From Betaproteobacteria bacterium (GTDB lineage: Bacteria; Pseudomonadota; Gammaproteobacteria; Burkholderiales; Burkholderiaceae_C), in the NCBI GenBank assembly GCA_009921265.1, contig RFYV01000035.1, forward strand, positions 1-33,441: DNA of 33,441 bases, given 5' to 3'. This document shows, one piece after another, positions 1-8,567 of the stretch (within the stretch, counting starts at the first letter, position 1; every line of letters begins with the position of its first letter). The notes below the pieces were generated by a model. The model worked only from the letters and a program-made list of their open reading frames with translations, was not told the DNA's origin and made no database searches. A program made the translations under genes and the position numbers.

Positions 1-336
1 CTCAACGACCAAGGCTTTGTCTTAATGTCTCTGCCCAATGCCAGCCACCTGACGGTGGTGGCCAGTTTGATGGCGGGGCGTTTTCCGTATCAAAGCAAAG
101 GCTTGTTTGTTTTGGGTTTATCGATTGACAAAGAAGCGCAATTGGCCAAATCTTATTTGCAAAAAAAGAACTACACATTTGCATCGACTTGGGCGAGTCC
201 GCAAGTGCTGCAAAAAATTAAAAAACCAAATGGATTGCCTGTGACTCTGGTTTATGGACGCGACGGCAAATTGTTACAAGCTGAAAAAGGACAAATGTTT
301 GCAGAAGATATTTCTGCTATCAGTAGTTGGCTTTGA
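1..336 (+). CDS. Thioredoxin-like (TlpA/ResA-type) protein, 3' fragment
   Basis: This is an open frame that enters the window at its left edge and ends at a TGA at 334-336, so only about the last 111 residues are present. The visible part has the second half of a thioredoxin fold. A strand reading VLGLSIDKE is followed by a helix, then the cis-proline region GLPVTLVYGRDGK, and a final helix. This pattern is usual in TlpA/ResA/AhpC-TSA proteins, which act in the periplasm or at the membrane on disulfides or cytochrome c maturation. The CxxC active site would lie upstream and cannot be checked. An ATG at 25 exists, but the frame is open before it and that start would cut the fold, so I treat the gene as truncated by the window. 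It converges on the SDR gene with an 8-bp gap and no terminator hairpin between them. Confidence 0.7.
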   Translation, partial: LNDQGFVLMSLPNASHLTVVASLMAGRFPYQSKGLFVLGLSIDKEAQLAKSYLQKKNYTFASTWASPQVLQKIKKPNGLPVTLVYGRDGKLLQAEKGQMFAEDISAISSWL

Positions 337-344
337 TCGCGCAA

Positions 345-1127
345 TCAATTGGTTTTGCGCAGCGTTGGTAAACCCACACCATTGGCTTCAAAACCACCGT
401 CCACTGCCAAAACTTGTCCATTGATAAAACTCGCATCGGTGCTGCATAAAAATCCAACCGCTTGCGCAATTTCTTCAGTGGTTCCATAACGATTGAGTGG
501 AATCGTATCGTAGTAATCCGATCGAATTGCAACCGAATGAACCAACTTGGCCATCTCAGTATCCACAGGCCCTGGTGCCACCACATTCACGCGTATACCT
601 ACATTGCCAAGCTCAACAGCTTGTTGTTTGGTAAGGTGTATCAATGCGGCTTTGCTGGTGCCATACGCCACACGCAAAGTACTCGCACGCAATCCAGAAA
701 TCGATGCGATATTTACAATGCTGCCACCGCCTGTTTTGAGCATCACTGGTGCGCACGCTTGCGTGCACAAAAATGCGCCTTCTAAATTGGTGCTCAAGAC
801 ATAACGCCATTCTTCAAATGTGGTTTGCAAAATAGGTTTAAAAACAGCCACACCCGCGTTATTAACCCAAGCATCGATACGACCAAAATATTTTTCGATG
901 GTGTCGACCGCCTGATTGACTTGCTGCGGTTGAGAAACGTCGGTGTGCAAGGCTAAAAATAATTTTGAGTCAGAATAATTTTGCGCTGTTTGTAACAATG
1001 TTTTTTTATCCACATCCAAAATAGCGACACGGTAATTTTTATTTAAAAACCATTGCGCAATGGCCAAGCCTATACCGCGCGCGCCACCCGTGACAACTGC
1101 GACGGGAGAAGATATATTTGAATTCAT
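345..1127 (-). CDS. SDR-family NAD(P)-dependent oxidoreductase
   Basis: A 260-residue classical short-chain dehydrogenase, the usual size for the family. The cofactor motif TGGARGIG is at residues 13-20, NNAG at 89-92, the likely catalytic Ser at 142 and the YxxxK pair at Tyr155/Lys159. The C-terminal part carries the usual PGPVDTEM and AVDGG motifs. The Asp at the end of the second strand (ILDVD) favours NAD over NADP. It should oxidise a secondary alcohol or reduce a ketone in the cytoplasm. It is the last gene of the long minus-strand operon, starting 2 bp after the AroE-like stop codon, so it is probably translationally coupled and works on the same pathway. The exact substrate cannot be read from the sequence. 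Confidence 0.85.
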   Translation of the reverse strand: MNSNISSPVAVVTGGARGIGLAIAQWFLNKNYRVAILDVDKKTLLQTAQNYSDSKLFLALHTDVSQPQQVNQAVDTIEKYFGRIDAWVNNAGVAVFKPILQTTFEEWRYVLSTNLEGAFLCTQACAPVMLKTGGGSIVNIASISGLRASTLRVAYGTSKAALIHLTKQQAVELGNVGIRVNVVAPGPVDTEMAKLVHSVAIRSDYYDTIPLNRYGTTEEIAQAVGFLCSTDASFINGQVLAVDGGFEANGVGLPTLRKTN

Positions 1128-1129
1128 GA

Positions 1130-1936
1130 TCAGTACTTTTCAAAGAAAAAATCAACAATACGTGAAATTTGACCCTGCATCATTTCACGTCCACGGATCA
1201 CTTGACAGCCACTGGCCAATGCAAGTTTTAGCAAGGGTGTATTTTCGGGTTTCACAATAATTTCAAACACAGACAAACTGGATGGCAACTGTTGCACGTC
1301 AATGGGCATGCGTGTGTCTTCAAGCATACCCACAGGTGTTGCATTGATGAGCACATCCATTCCTTCAACAATCGGCGCGCCCACGCTCATGTGCATCGCT
1401 GGTGAAATATTTTGAATAATCGCTTTCATGCGCTGGTATCTGGCAGCGTCTAAATCAAAAATTCGCATCGATTGAGGATGCTCTGCCGCGACGGCTGCCG
1501 CAATGGCGGAGCCCGCACCGCCCAACCCCATCATCATGATGCGCTGACCTTTGAGTGGAATATTTTTTCTTCTAAACGATTCCACGCATCCCATACCATC
1601 GAACATTTCGCCCAGCCATTGGCCATTGGATTTTTTGACTAAGGTGTTGATGACACCCAATGCTTGGGCTTGTGGACCCAGTTGTTGTGCATATTGGATA
1701 GCACGTGCTTTAAAAGGTACAGTGAAAATTAAACCATCCAAATTTTGCAAACGCAAAATCTCAGGCATGGTTCTTTCAAAATCAGCTTGCGCAATATGCA
1801 ATGGAATCAAAATCGCGTGATATCCACGCTTTTGCATTTCATAGGTCACCATCTCTGGCGATTTCACTTGAACAATGGGGTCGCCCACAATGCCAAATAA
1901 TCGGGTTTTACCATCAACAAAACTCACCTCATCCAT
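1130..1936 (-). CDS. Shikimate dehydrogenase-like (AroE family) oxidoreductase
   Basis: A 268-residue protein with both AroE domains. The N-terminal substrate domain opens with FGIVGDPIVQVKSPEM and carries the catalytic lysine in TVPFKARA. It also has INTLV and the Asp of GEMFDGMG, which matches the NTDG position. The Rossmann domain has GLGGAGSA, then NATPVGM, and the C-terminal GREMMQGQ glutamine motif. In housekeeping AroE the substrate-binding box is HSxSP; here the first serine position is Val (QVKSP), so one of the two shikimate-carboxylate-binding serines is lost. With its place in a catabolic operon, this suggests a paralogue acting on a shikimate- or quinate-like hydroxy acid and not the biosynthetic enzyme. 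A strong Shine-Dalgarno (GGGAGAG) precedes the ATG at 1936. It lies 31 bp after the DUF993 gene. Confidence 0.82.
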   Translation of the reverse strand: MDEVSFVDGKTRLFGIVGDPIVQVKSPEMVTYEMQKRGYHAILIPLHIAQADFERTMPEILRLQNLDGLIFTVPFKARAIQYAQQLGPQAQALGVINTLVKKSNGQWLGEMFDGMGCVESFRRKNIPLKGQRIMMMGLGGAGSAIAAAVAAEHPQSMRIFDLDAARYQRMKAIIQNISPAMHMSVGAPIVEGMDVLINATPVGMLEDTRMPIDVQQLPSSLSVFEIIVKPENTPLLKLALASGCQVIRGREMMQGQISRIVDFFFEKY

Positions 1937-1967
1937 TGCACTCTCCCAAAGGTAGAGACCCTAACAG

Positions 1968-3146
1968 TTAGTCAACACCGTGAACAGCCAAGAATTGTTT
2001 CATTCTCAACATCGATTGTTCGGGGTGATGAAACAAATGCGCTTGATCGGCCAATTGAAACAGTTGACACAGATGCGGTACTGAGCGCGCGCCTTGCTGA
2101 CCTCCCACCATTGAAAAATGCGATTGATGTCCGTTAAGCCATGCCATAAACACAACGCCTGTTTTATAAAATCGTGTGGGTGCTTGAAATATATGACGTG
2201 ACAATGCGATAGTGGGCAATAACGTGGCGTGAAAATCTTTGACATGCCCTTGTGACAATTGACCCAAGGCTCGACTGGCCAATGGCGCAATCGCATCAAA
2301 AATACCCAACAAAGCATCACTGTGCTGATGCATGGTCTCATCCCCCACACCATCGCCTGCAATCAATTGGGGGTAATTAAAATCATCGCCCGTGTACATG
2401 CGAACACCTTTTGGCAAACGCCTGCGCATGGCAATTTCTTTTTCGTGATCGAGCAATGAAATTTTGATGCCATCAACTTTACTGGCATGCGCTTGAATGA
2501 TGTCCAAAGCAGTTTGCGTTGCAAGATCAATATCCGAATGGCCCCAATAGCCCTTGAGCGCAGGATCAAACATGTCGCCAAGCCAATGCAAAACTACAGG
2601 TTTCTTGGATTGACTCAAAATTCGGTCATAAACTTTTTCATAATCCGCAGGGCTTTTGGCAATATGCGCCAACGCGCGACTGGCCATGATAATGAGGCGA
2701 CCGCCTAGTTTTTCAATCGCAAGCATCTGCTCTTCGTAGGAGCGAATCACGTCATCGATACTTTTGACTTCGGTAATTTGCAGATGATCGGTGCCACAAC
2801 CACTGGCCAGTAATGCATTGGGGAAATCTTTTGAAGCATCGATGCTTTTGCGAATCAATTCCAACGATGTGGGCCAATCGAGTCCCATACCGCGCTGTGC
2901 CGTGTCCATAGCTTCTGCTACGCCCAAACCTAATGACCACAGATAACGTCTGTACTCAATACTTGCATCCCAATCAATCGAAGACTCGATCCAAGGATGC
3001 TTTGAGGCCAATGGATTGCTCACCACGTGTGCAGCAGAATAGGCAATGCGATTAAATGGCACAGCCTTTGGCATCACCAAGGGCTCTTGAGTTGTCAATG
3101 CGTATACAAAGACTTTTTGATTTTTATTAACAAGTGAAATATTCAT
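1968..3146 (-). CDS. DUF993 / dihydrodipicolinate-synthase-like protein
   Basis: A 392-residue protein that I recognise as a DUF993 member, a TIM-barrel family related to dihydrodipicolinate synthase. Key stretches are VVLHWLGDMFDPALKGYWGH (about 184-203) and VDGIKISLLDHEKE, whose Lys228 sits where class I lyases place the Schiff-base lysine, then YTGDDFNYP. The biochemical role of the family is not established to my knowledge; an aldolase or lyase role is inferred from the fold. The frame is open to an ATG at 3167, but I prefer the ATG at 3146 because it forms an ATGA overlap with the stop codon of the enolase-family gene upstream, a standard coupling arrangement. No clear Shine-Dalgarno precedes either start. 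Confidence 0.78.
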   Translation of the reverse strand: MNISLVNKNQKVFVYALTTQEPLVMPKAVPFNRIAYSAAHVVSNPLASKHPWIESSIDWDASIEYRRYLWSLGLGVAEAMDTAQRGMGLDWPTSLELIRKSIDASKDFPNALLASGCGTDHLQITEVKSIDDVIRSYEEQMLAIEKLGGRLIIMASRALAHIAKSPADYEKVYDRILSQSKKPVVLHWLGDMFDPALKGYWGHSDIDLATQTALDIIQAHASKVDGIKISLLDHEKEIAMRRRLPKGVRMYTGDDFNYPQLIAGDGVGDETMHQHSDALLGIFDAIAPLASRALGQLSQGHVKDFHATLLPTIALSRHIFQAPTRFYKTGVVFMAWLNGHQSHFSMVGGQQGARSVPHLCQLFQLADQAHLFHHPEQSMLRMKQFLAVHGVD

Positions 3147-4582
3147 TTTTGAACCGAAGATGGGCATTGCCCCAATGCATACATCGCAGAAAAATCAGGC
3201 TCGACTGCACTGGCAAATCCTACGCAGGCCAAAGAGCCAATTTGCATCTGACCATTTTGAATATGCAAACGAACAGCACCGTGCGTGTTTTCATACAAAT
3301 CAGCGTGCTCTTTTAAAAATTGAGATTGTTCGATCTTGGGACGCGACGCCAACCCGTTGACATAGTGATGTCCATTGCGTTCAACGTGCTTCACACCAAT
3401 CAGATTAACCAAAGCTAAATCTTGTTGAACAGAAATGCCCGCTTGAACGGTTAAATCTTCTGCTGACATAAAGTATTGCATTTGTTTTTGCTCTTGATTC
3501 CATTGCGAGCAACGCGATGCATTTAAAATTGATTTGTAAACCCCTTTGCAAGTTTTGCTTGATATGCCTGCATAACCTTTTTCTTTGGCCAATACAAAGG
3601 CATCTAAGGTTCCATCGGATTCATCAATGATGACAGGAAGACCAAGCGGGCGTGTTTTTAGATCAACGTCGAGTGCATGATGACGGGCAATCGGTTGCTC
3701 AATAAACAAAATACTTTGCATCATTTGCTTTAAAGCAGGAGTCTCACGCATTTTTCCAAGCAAGACTTCGAGTTCTTGTGCGCTCTGGTATTGCTCATTA
3801 CCGTCTAAGGATGCCTGATAGCCGTTAGGGATGCGTTCTAACACGCGCGCAATCGCCGTTAGTCGATCGATATCTTTATCGATTTGTCCCGACACTTTGA
3901 GTTTGTAATATCGATGTCCATAGTGCGCCACCACTTGCTCTAAGGTTTCGGGCAAACCATCGTTCACTACTTCTATAACATCAGACGTTGTGATTGCATC
4001 AACCAGCCCAACCGTATGACGCGCATGAATCGATTGAGCAGGCTTACATTGCGATAAAAAATGTTCCCAATCGATGTCTTGAAACTGCGAATGTTCTTCA
4101 CTGATACCTGCAAGATTGCTTTGCATCACTTGATAAAAAGATTTTTGTTCGTGCTTGCATAAGGCATCGATCAATGCACGATCAATTAAAGCAGGACCAT
4201 AACTGGCGAGCAAGGGGTTGTAGCCCCGCTTGTCACAAAATGCCAGATTCGCATCATGGTGCCTTGCAAAATGTGAAAACGCGCTTGCGGGTGTTGAGTC
4301 ACCCAAATAGGATTCGCGCGCAATGCGCAACACATCGCGCTCTTGTTCAAAATTATCCTGATCGCTCAGTGCGGTATTTTTGTCAAACCATTTGGGCACC
4401 ACCATCTCAGCCGATGTACCCCACGCATATGCTCCATTGGCAAATTCAATGCGTACACGCACAAAGGCTTGAAAACATTGATGCAATGTGACAACGCCAA
4501 ATCGAAACGGCATGCGCAACACAACAGGAATTTCATGCAATTCGATTTCTGAAACTTTAAAAGCGGGTGCAGTCGTACTCAT
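3143..4582 (-). CDS. Enolase-superfamily protein (mandelate racemase/muconate lactonizing enzyme-like)
   Basis: A 479-residue member of the enolase superfamily, which abstracts a proton alpha to a carboxylate in racemisation, dehydration or cycloisomerisation. The N-terminal capping domain reads FKVSEIELHEIPVVLRMPFR. In the barrel domain I see a KxK pair at 227-229, and metal ligands Asp260 (SLDGNEQ), Glu295 (LFIEQP) and Asp320 (IIDES). A further lysine is at 343 (SSKTCKG). The KxK plus distal Lys layout is of the muconate-lactonizing type. It is longer than the usual 370-400 residues, with extra sequence between the capping helices. An in-frame ATG at 4636 exists, but the ATG at 4582 starts 2 bp after the upstream stop, begins the recognisable domain and has GGAG upstream. 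A carboxylated substrate fits the TTT transporter in the same operon. Confidence 0.8.
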   Translation of the reverse strand: MSTTAPAFKVSEIELHEIPVVLRMPFRFGVVTLHQCFQAFVRVRIEFANGAYAWGTSAEMVVPKWFDKNTALSDQDNFEQERDVLRIARESYLGDSTPASAFSHFARHHDANLAFCDKRGYNPLLASYGPALIDRALIDALCKHEQKSFYQVMQSNLAGISEEHSQFQDIDWEHFLSQCKPAQSIHARHTVGLVDAITTSDVIEVVNDGLPETLEQVVAHYGHRYYKLKVSGQIDKDIDRLTAIARVLERIPNGYQASLDGNEQYQSAQELEVLLGKMRETPALKQMMQSILFIEQPIARHHALDVDLKTRPLGLPVIIDESDGTLDAFVLAKEKGYAGISSKTCKGVYKSILNASRCSQWNQEQKQMQYFMSAEDLTVQAGISVQQDLALVNLIGVKHVERNGHHYVNGLASRPKIEQSQFLKEHADLYENTHGAVRLHIQNGQMQIGSLACVGFASAVEPDFSAMYALGQCPSSVQK

Positions 4583-4584
4583 AC

Positions 4585-5412
4585 TTACAGGGTCTCCAAA
4601 ATACCGCGAACGTATCCAATGGCGTGCGACGCGCACGTTGGACCATCTGGAACATAAACAAAAGGCTCCATCGCAACAAAACCCGTGTATTGATTTTTTT
4701 TCAAGGCCTGAAGAATGGGCGCAAATTGCATATCGCCTTGCCCAGGGCCTTTTCGATTGGGGTCATTGAGCTGAACATGCGCTATATCACCAGTGGGCAT
4801 GTATTGGTCAATCAATGATGCAATCGATTGGCTTTCGGCTAAGCCCGCAGAACTGGTGTCGAGCATGGTCTTGAGAAAAGGCGAATTGATTTTTTTTAAT
4901 ATAGAAACTGCTTGGGACAAGGTATTGATGATGGGTGTTTGATCCGCCGATAAGGGCTCGATGCAATAAGTCACATTCATCCTTGCCGCATGCACGGCCA
5001 CACTTGCAAAAAAATCAGTAGCACGTTCAAGCGCATCAGCATGCGTTTGTCCATCTGCAATTGAACGTTGCTGCGGAGACCCATGTACCAAATAAGTGCC
5101 GCCACACGCATGGCAAATTTCACATAAGTGCGCTGCAAAATTTTTAGTATTCAGTGAAATCGCTTTGTCACAACTTGTAATAGAAAGTCCCGTTGGCTTG
5201 ACCAGCAACCAATGTAAACCCGTAATCACCAAGCCCTCGTTGTTGGCTATTTGCTTGAATGCTTTGGCCTGCGCAACCGTAATGTCTTGAGGGGCATCGC
5301 TCACCGTAAAAGGCGCAAGTTCCAACCCCTCATAGCCCATGGCTCTCGCCATTTGACATTGCACCTCAAACGAGAGGGGCGACAAAACTTCATTACACAG
5401 TGCCAGTTTCAC
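4585..5412 (-). CDS. Sugar phosphate isomerase/epimerase-family TIM barrel protein
   Basis: A 275-residue xylose-isomerase-like TIM barrel. The expected metal-binding residues are present: Glu152 in CIEPLS, Asp185 in MLDTSSAG, His212 in AHVQLND and Glu249 in AMEPF. The family includes keto-sugar epimerases, inosose dehydratases and 3-dehydroshikimate dehydratases, so the reaction is an isomerisation or dehydration of a hydroxylated substrate in the cytoplasm, but which one cannot be told. The start is a GTG at 5412 and not an ATG; it forms a GTGA overlap with the tctA stop, so translation is probably coupled. An AroE-like dehydrogenase in the same operon makes a dehydroshikimate-dehydratase-like role worth considering, as inference only. 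Confidence 0.8.
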   Translation of the reverse strand: MKLALCNEVLSPLSFEVQCQMARAMGYEGLELAPFTVSDAPQDITVAQAKAFKQIANNEGLVITGLHWLLVKPTGLSITSCDKAISLNTKNFAAHLCEICHACGGTYLVHGSPQQRSIADGQTHADALERATDFFASVAVHAARMNVTYCIEPLSADQTPIINTLSQAVSILKKINSPFLKTMLDTSSAGLAESQSIASLIDQYMPTGDIAHVQLNDPNRKGPGQGDMQFAPILQALKKNQYTGFVAMEPFVYVPDGPTCASHAIGYVRGILETL

Positions 5413-6902
5413 GCATCACCTTTTTTAAATAAATTTTGTACAGCAGGAATGCGATACAACAAAATCAAAACGATGGAGACAAACATGAATCCAGCGATAG
5501 GACGCGAAATGAAAGGCAACAAATCACCGTCGGACAAAACCAAACCGCGCCTGAAACTTTTTTCCATCAAATCACCCAGCACAATTCCCAATACCAAGGG
5601 TGCAACAGGAAACTTATATTGCCTGAGCACATACCCCAATACACCAAATAACAACATGGTCCACACGTCAAACAAACGTGACGACAATGCATAGGTACCC
5701 ACCACGCACAATACAAAAATCATCGGTACGATGATGGTGGTTGGCACCTTAAGTACTTGCACCAAGAGTTTGGTTAATATCAATCCATAAATAAAAATAC
5801 CGATGGTTGCCAACATCATCATGGCCACAACGTCGTAAACAAACTGTGGCGATTCAATCATGATCATCGGACCTGGTTTAATTCCATGAATCAACATGGC
5901 AGCCATCAACACAGCTGCAGGCGCTGAACCTGGAATTTGCAGGGTCAAGACTGGAATGATGGCGCCTGGCACACATGCGTTGTCCCCTGTTTCGGCGGCC
6001 ATCAAACCATCGATAGAACCTTTTCCAAATTTTTCTTTTTCTTTGCTCACTCGCTTGGCCGCCGCGTAGGATGACCATGCTGCGACGTCTTCGCCCACGC
6101 CTGGAACAATACCAATAAAGGTACCGATCACACCTGAGCGAATAATGGTTCTCCAATACTGAAACACGTCTTTGAGTCTTGGAATCACCGTATCAAATGG
6201 ATTGATTTCGGGCACAGGTCTGCGCTCTTTCATGGCAACCAACACTTCTGCAAATCCAAATGCACCCACCAAGGCAGGCACCAAAGAGAAGCCACCCGCC
6301 AAATCTCTATAGTCAAACGAAAAACGCTCATAAGCATGGATGCCGTCTTGTCCTATCGTTGCAATGAATAAACCTGCAATACCGCAAATCCATCCTTTGA
6401 GAGGATCACCACCCGTGAGTGTGGCTGACACAATCACACCAAAAATTGCCAACCAAAAAAATTCATAAGCACCAAACTTCAGTGCTAAGTCACCGAGCAG
6501 TGGTGTAAACAATGCCAAGAAAAACATACCAATGAGCGTGCCCAGTACAGAACCCGTGGTTGCAATCCCCATGGCACGACCCGCATGACCTTGCCTCGCC
6601 AACGCATAGCCATCAAGACAACTTGCTGCAGATGCAGGTGTACCCGGAATGTTGAGCAAAATAGCGCTTCTGCTTCCGCCATAAATGGCACCGACATAGG
6701 TACAAATTAAAATCAATAGCGCTTGATTCGATGGCAGTTTGATGGTAAGCGTGGTCATCAACGCAACACCCATCGTTGCTGTAAGCCCTGGCAATGCACC
6801 AATCACAACACCTACCAAACAAGAACTGAGCGCATAAAAAATAGATTCAAACGTCATGAATGACGCAATCGAATGCCCGAAGGCGAAGAGTCCTTCAAAC
6901 AT
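5409..6902 (-). CDS. tctA: TTT transporter large permease subunit, TctA family
   Basis: A 497-residue, highly hydrophobic protein with many membrane segments. It shows the TctA signature GALPGLTATMGVALMTTLTI near the N-terminus (about 36-55), the second half-repeat motif IGIVPGVGEDVAAW, and PGTPASAASCLDGYA. In tripartite tricarboxylate transporters the large subunit TctA forms the inner-membrane translocation path together with TctB, fed by a periplasmic TctC protein. Length is as expected for the family (about 500). The ATG at 6902 overlaps the tctB stop by one base (TAATG), so the two subunits are translationally coupled. It completes the tctC-tctB-tctA set of the region 2 operon. Confidence 0.93.
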   Translation of the reverse strand: MFEGLFAFGHSIASFMTFESIFYALSSCLVGVVIGALPGLTATMGVALMTTLTIKLPSNQALLILICTYVGAIYGGSRSAILLNIPGTPASAASCLDGYALARQGHAGRAMGIATTGSVLGTLIGMFFLALFTPLLGDLALKFGAYEFFWLAIFGVIVSATLTGGDPLKGWICGIAGLFIATIGQDGIHAYERFSFDYRDLAGGFSLVPALVGAFGFAEVLVAMKERRPVPEINPFDTVIPRLKDVFQYWRTIIRSGVIGTFIGIVPGVGEDVAAWSSYAAAKRVSKEKEKFGKGSIDGLMAAETGDNACVPGAIIPVLTLQIPGSAPAAVLMAAMLIHGIKPGPMIMIESPQFVYDVVAMMMLATIGIFIYGLILTKLLVQVLKVPTTIIVPMIFVLCVVGTYALSSRLFDVWTMLLFGVLGYVLRQYKFPVAPLVLGIVLGDLMEKSFRRGLVLSDGDLLPFISRPIAGFMFVSIVLILLYRIPAVQNLFKKGDA

Positions 6903-7432
6903 TACGGCAACCTCACCAAAAAGATGTATTCAAAACAAAGCGAAACAACAGCGCTCCAAATTGCGCCATAAATCAAAGCTCTGGCCCATTGCCTCAAAGA
7001 GGAGCGACCCAATTCAATTTGACGCTCGCGATCAAGTATCCCGATAAAAACACTCACAAATAAAAACGTGACCAGCCAAAAAGGAAGACCCGTTCCAACC
7101 AAGCCCAAAGCGTAAAAAAGAGTAAGGCCAAAAACTCGAGCCATGTGCATCCCAATTTCACGATCGTGACTTGTTGATGCGGGCATCGCTGTTGTAAGGC
7201 CACCTTCACCGATGGCACGAACAGCCAACACTGCTCCTAAAAATGCAATGAGAGAGCCCAATAAGCCCGGCACCAAAGCTGGTATCTCATAGGGATTGAT
7301 GTGCATGTGCTCCAGTCGATCCATGTTCCATGATCCTATTGCAATGGCACCGCCAAAAATAATCCATAACACCGAAGCATACAAATCGGCTCTTGGTGCG
7401 ACTTCATCATCATTTTCAATTTCTACACTCAT
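6902..7432 (-). CDS. tctB: TTT transporter small permease subunit, TctB family
   Basis: A 176-residue protein with about four predicted membrane segments, the normal architecture of TctB. The stretches VLWIIFGGAIAIGSW, LVPGLLGSLIAFLGAVLAV and VTFLFVSVFIGIL are hydrophobic. PYEIPALVPGLLG matches the usual 'P.lfP.lig' element of the family. A good Shine-Dalgarno (AAGGAAG) precedes the ATG at 7432. The gene lies 64 bp after the tctC stop. That gap holds a stable hairpin (7448-7475) that could hold back expression of the membrane subunits relative to the binding protein. Sequence conservation in TctB is low, so the call relies on topology and on its place between tctC and tctA. Confidence 0.88.
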   Translation of the reverse strand: MSVEIENDDEVAPRADLYASVLWIIFGGAIAIGSWNMDRLEHMHINPYEIPALVPGLLGSLIAFLGAVLAVRAIGEGGLTTAMPASTSHDREIGMHMARVFGLTLFYALGLVGTGLPFWLVTFLFVSVFIGILDRERQIELGRSSLRQWARALIYGAIWSAVVSLCFEYIFLVRLP

Positions 7433-7447
7433 AACACTTCCTTAAAG

Positions 7448-7475
7448 CACCCATCTACCAAAAAGCAGATGGGTG
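7448..7475 (-). promoter_or_regulatory. Intercistronic hairpin between tctC and tctB
   Basis: A perfect 9-bp inverted repeat, CACCCATCT and AGATGGGTG, is separated by a 10-nt loop in the 64-bp gap between tctC and tctB. The stem can extend by three pairs past a one-base bulge. On the transcribed strand it is followed by CTTTAAGG, not a U-run, so it is not a standard intrinsic terminator. An RNA-stabilising or partial-attenuation element is more likely. Such an element would give more binding protein than permease. Confidence 0.55.
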
Positions 7476-7496
7476 ACTTGTTGACATCAAACGAAT

Positions 7497-8504
7497 TTAC
7501 GGTTTTGCAATACCGACAGTATCAGGAGATACTTTTGTTTTGCCACCAGAATGCAACAACCATGCATTGGCTTGCACAGCAGGAAATGCGGCAGTTTGAG
7601 CTGCGTCCCCTGCGTGAGGTCCAAACAAGGCGCCGCGATTGGCCGCATATTTTTTGAGTGCTTCATTGTTTGCAATGTTGCTAGCCCAAATTTTTTCTAT
7701 AGTAGCTGTGACTTCTGCAGGAACGCCTTTGGGTATAAAAATACCGAAGTAGTTTGCAGGCGCTTTAAAACCGGGCAAGCTTTTAGAAATAGGCTCAATG
7801 ATTCCAAAGCCTTCAATTTCTAATGGCTGATCAGATACCGTTGCCAATGGACGTAAACGTTTGCCACGAATCATTTCGGCTTGTTCAACGGCTAACTGTG
7901 TGGTGAGATCAGTTTCACCAGAAACAGTGGATACAACAGCAGGATTGCCACCGTCGTAAGTCACGTGTCTGTATTTGACACCCGTGGCCGCAGCAATTGC
8001 CTCCATGGCATTGTGTCCACCCGATGTCACACCTGCAGTGGCTACTTTGAGGTCGGGCTTGGCCTTCATAGCATCAATCAATTGTTTGATGTTTTGATAG
8101 GAAGTGGATGGATTGACGCTGACCACAGGCACATTGGCGACGTTTAAAAACAAATGCCAATCTTTGATACCTGCATTGAGCATACCGAGTGATTGGTATG
8201 CGCCCAAATCTTGAGCGGCACCTGCTGTCCATGTATAACCATCGCGTGGCGCGTCCCATGCGTTTTTAGTTCCAATTGAACCCGACGCGCCAGGTTGATT
8301 GACCACCACAATTTTTTGGCCCAATACTTTTTCAATTTCAGCAGCCGTGATGCGCGTGACTTGATCGGTGGAACCACCTGCTGCCCAAGGCACAATCAAG
8401 TTGATTGGCTTGGTAGGCTTCCAAGTGGCTTGAGCAAAGCTAGCACCACTCAGAGTGATGGCCATTGCACCCGCAAATATTTGAATCAGTTTTCTTTTCT
8501 TCAT
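7497..8504 (-). CDS. tctC: TTT transporter periplasmic binding protein, TctC/Bug family
   Basis: A 335-residue Bug-family solute-binding protein. The N-terminal signal peptide reads MKKRKLIQIFAGAMAITLSG, with likely cleavage after SFA. It is followed by the family hallmark KPINLIVPWAAGGSTDQVTR and by GASGSIGTKNAWDAPRDGYT. The open frame extends to an ATG at 8531, but the ATG at 8504 gives a clean signal peptide and has AAGGAGA six bases upstream, so I take that start. The protein would capture an organic anion in the periplasm and deliver it to the TctB/TctA pair encoded just downstream. Bug ligands vary (dicarboxylates, aromatic acids, amino acids), so the substrate is open. Confidence 0.92.
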   Translation of the reverse strand: MKKRKLIQIFAGAMAITLSGASFAQATWKPTKPINLIVPWAAGGSTDQVTRITAAEIEKVLGQKIVVVNQPGASGSIGTKNAWDAPRDGYTWTAGAAQDLGAYQSLGMLNAGIKDWHLFLNVANVPVVSVNPSTSYQNIKQLIDAMKAKPDLKVATAGVTSGGHNAMEAIAAATGVKYRHVTYDGGNPAVVSTVSGETDLTTQLAVEQAEMIRGKRLRPLATVSDQPLEIEGFGIIEPISKSLPGFKAPANYFGIFIPKGVPAEVTATIEKIWASNIANNEALKKYAANRGALFGPHAGDAAQTAAFPAVQANAWLLHSGGKTKVSPDTVGIAKP

Positions 8505-8535
8505 CTTCAGTCTCCTTAAGTAAAAAAACACACAC

Positions 8536-8567
8536 TAAAAAAATGACAGTGAATTTTGTCAATCACT
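8536..8567 (-). terminator. Weak hairpin plus T-run after the DapA-like gene
   Basis: Just past the DapA-like gene's stop codon, the minus strand can form either of two mutually exclusive 5-bp stems, TGACA/TGTCA (8544-8561) or AGTGA/TCACT (8548-8567). The first is followed directly by seven T residues. The stems are short and AT-rich, so at best this is an inefficient intrinsic terminator or attenuator ahead of tctC. It may simply be AT-rich spacer. Confidence 0.25.

Noticed and set aside
3147-3167. Seven-residue N-terminal extension of the DUF993 protein
   Set aside because: The ATG at 3146 makes an ATGA overlap with the upstream stop, which is the more common coupling pattern in this operon.
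4583-4636. Eighteen-residue extension of the enolase-family protein
   Set aside because: It would overlap the upstream gene by over 50 bp and its sequence does not belong to the capping domain.
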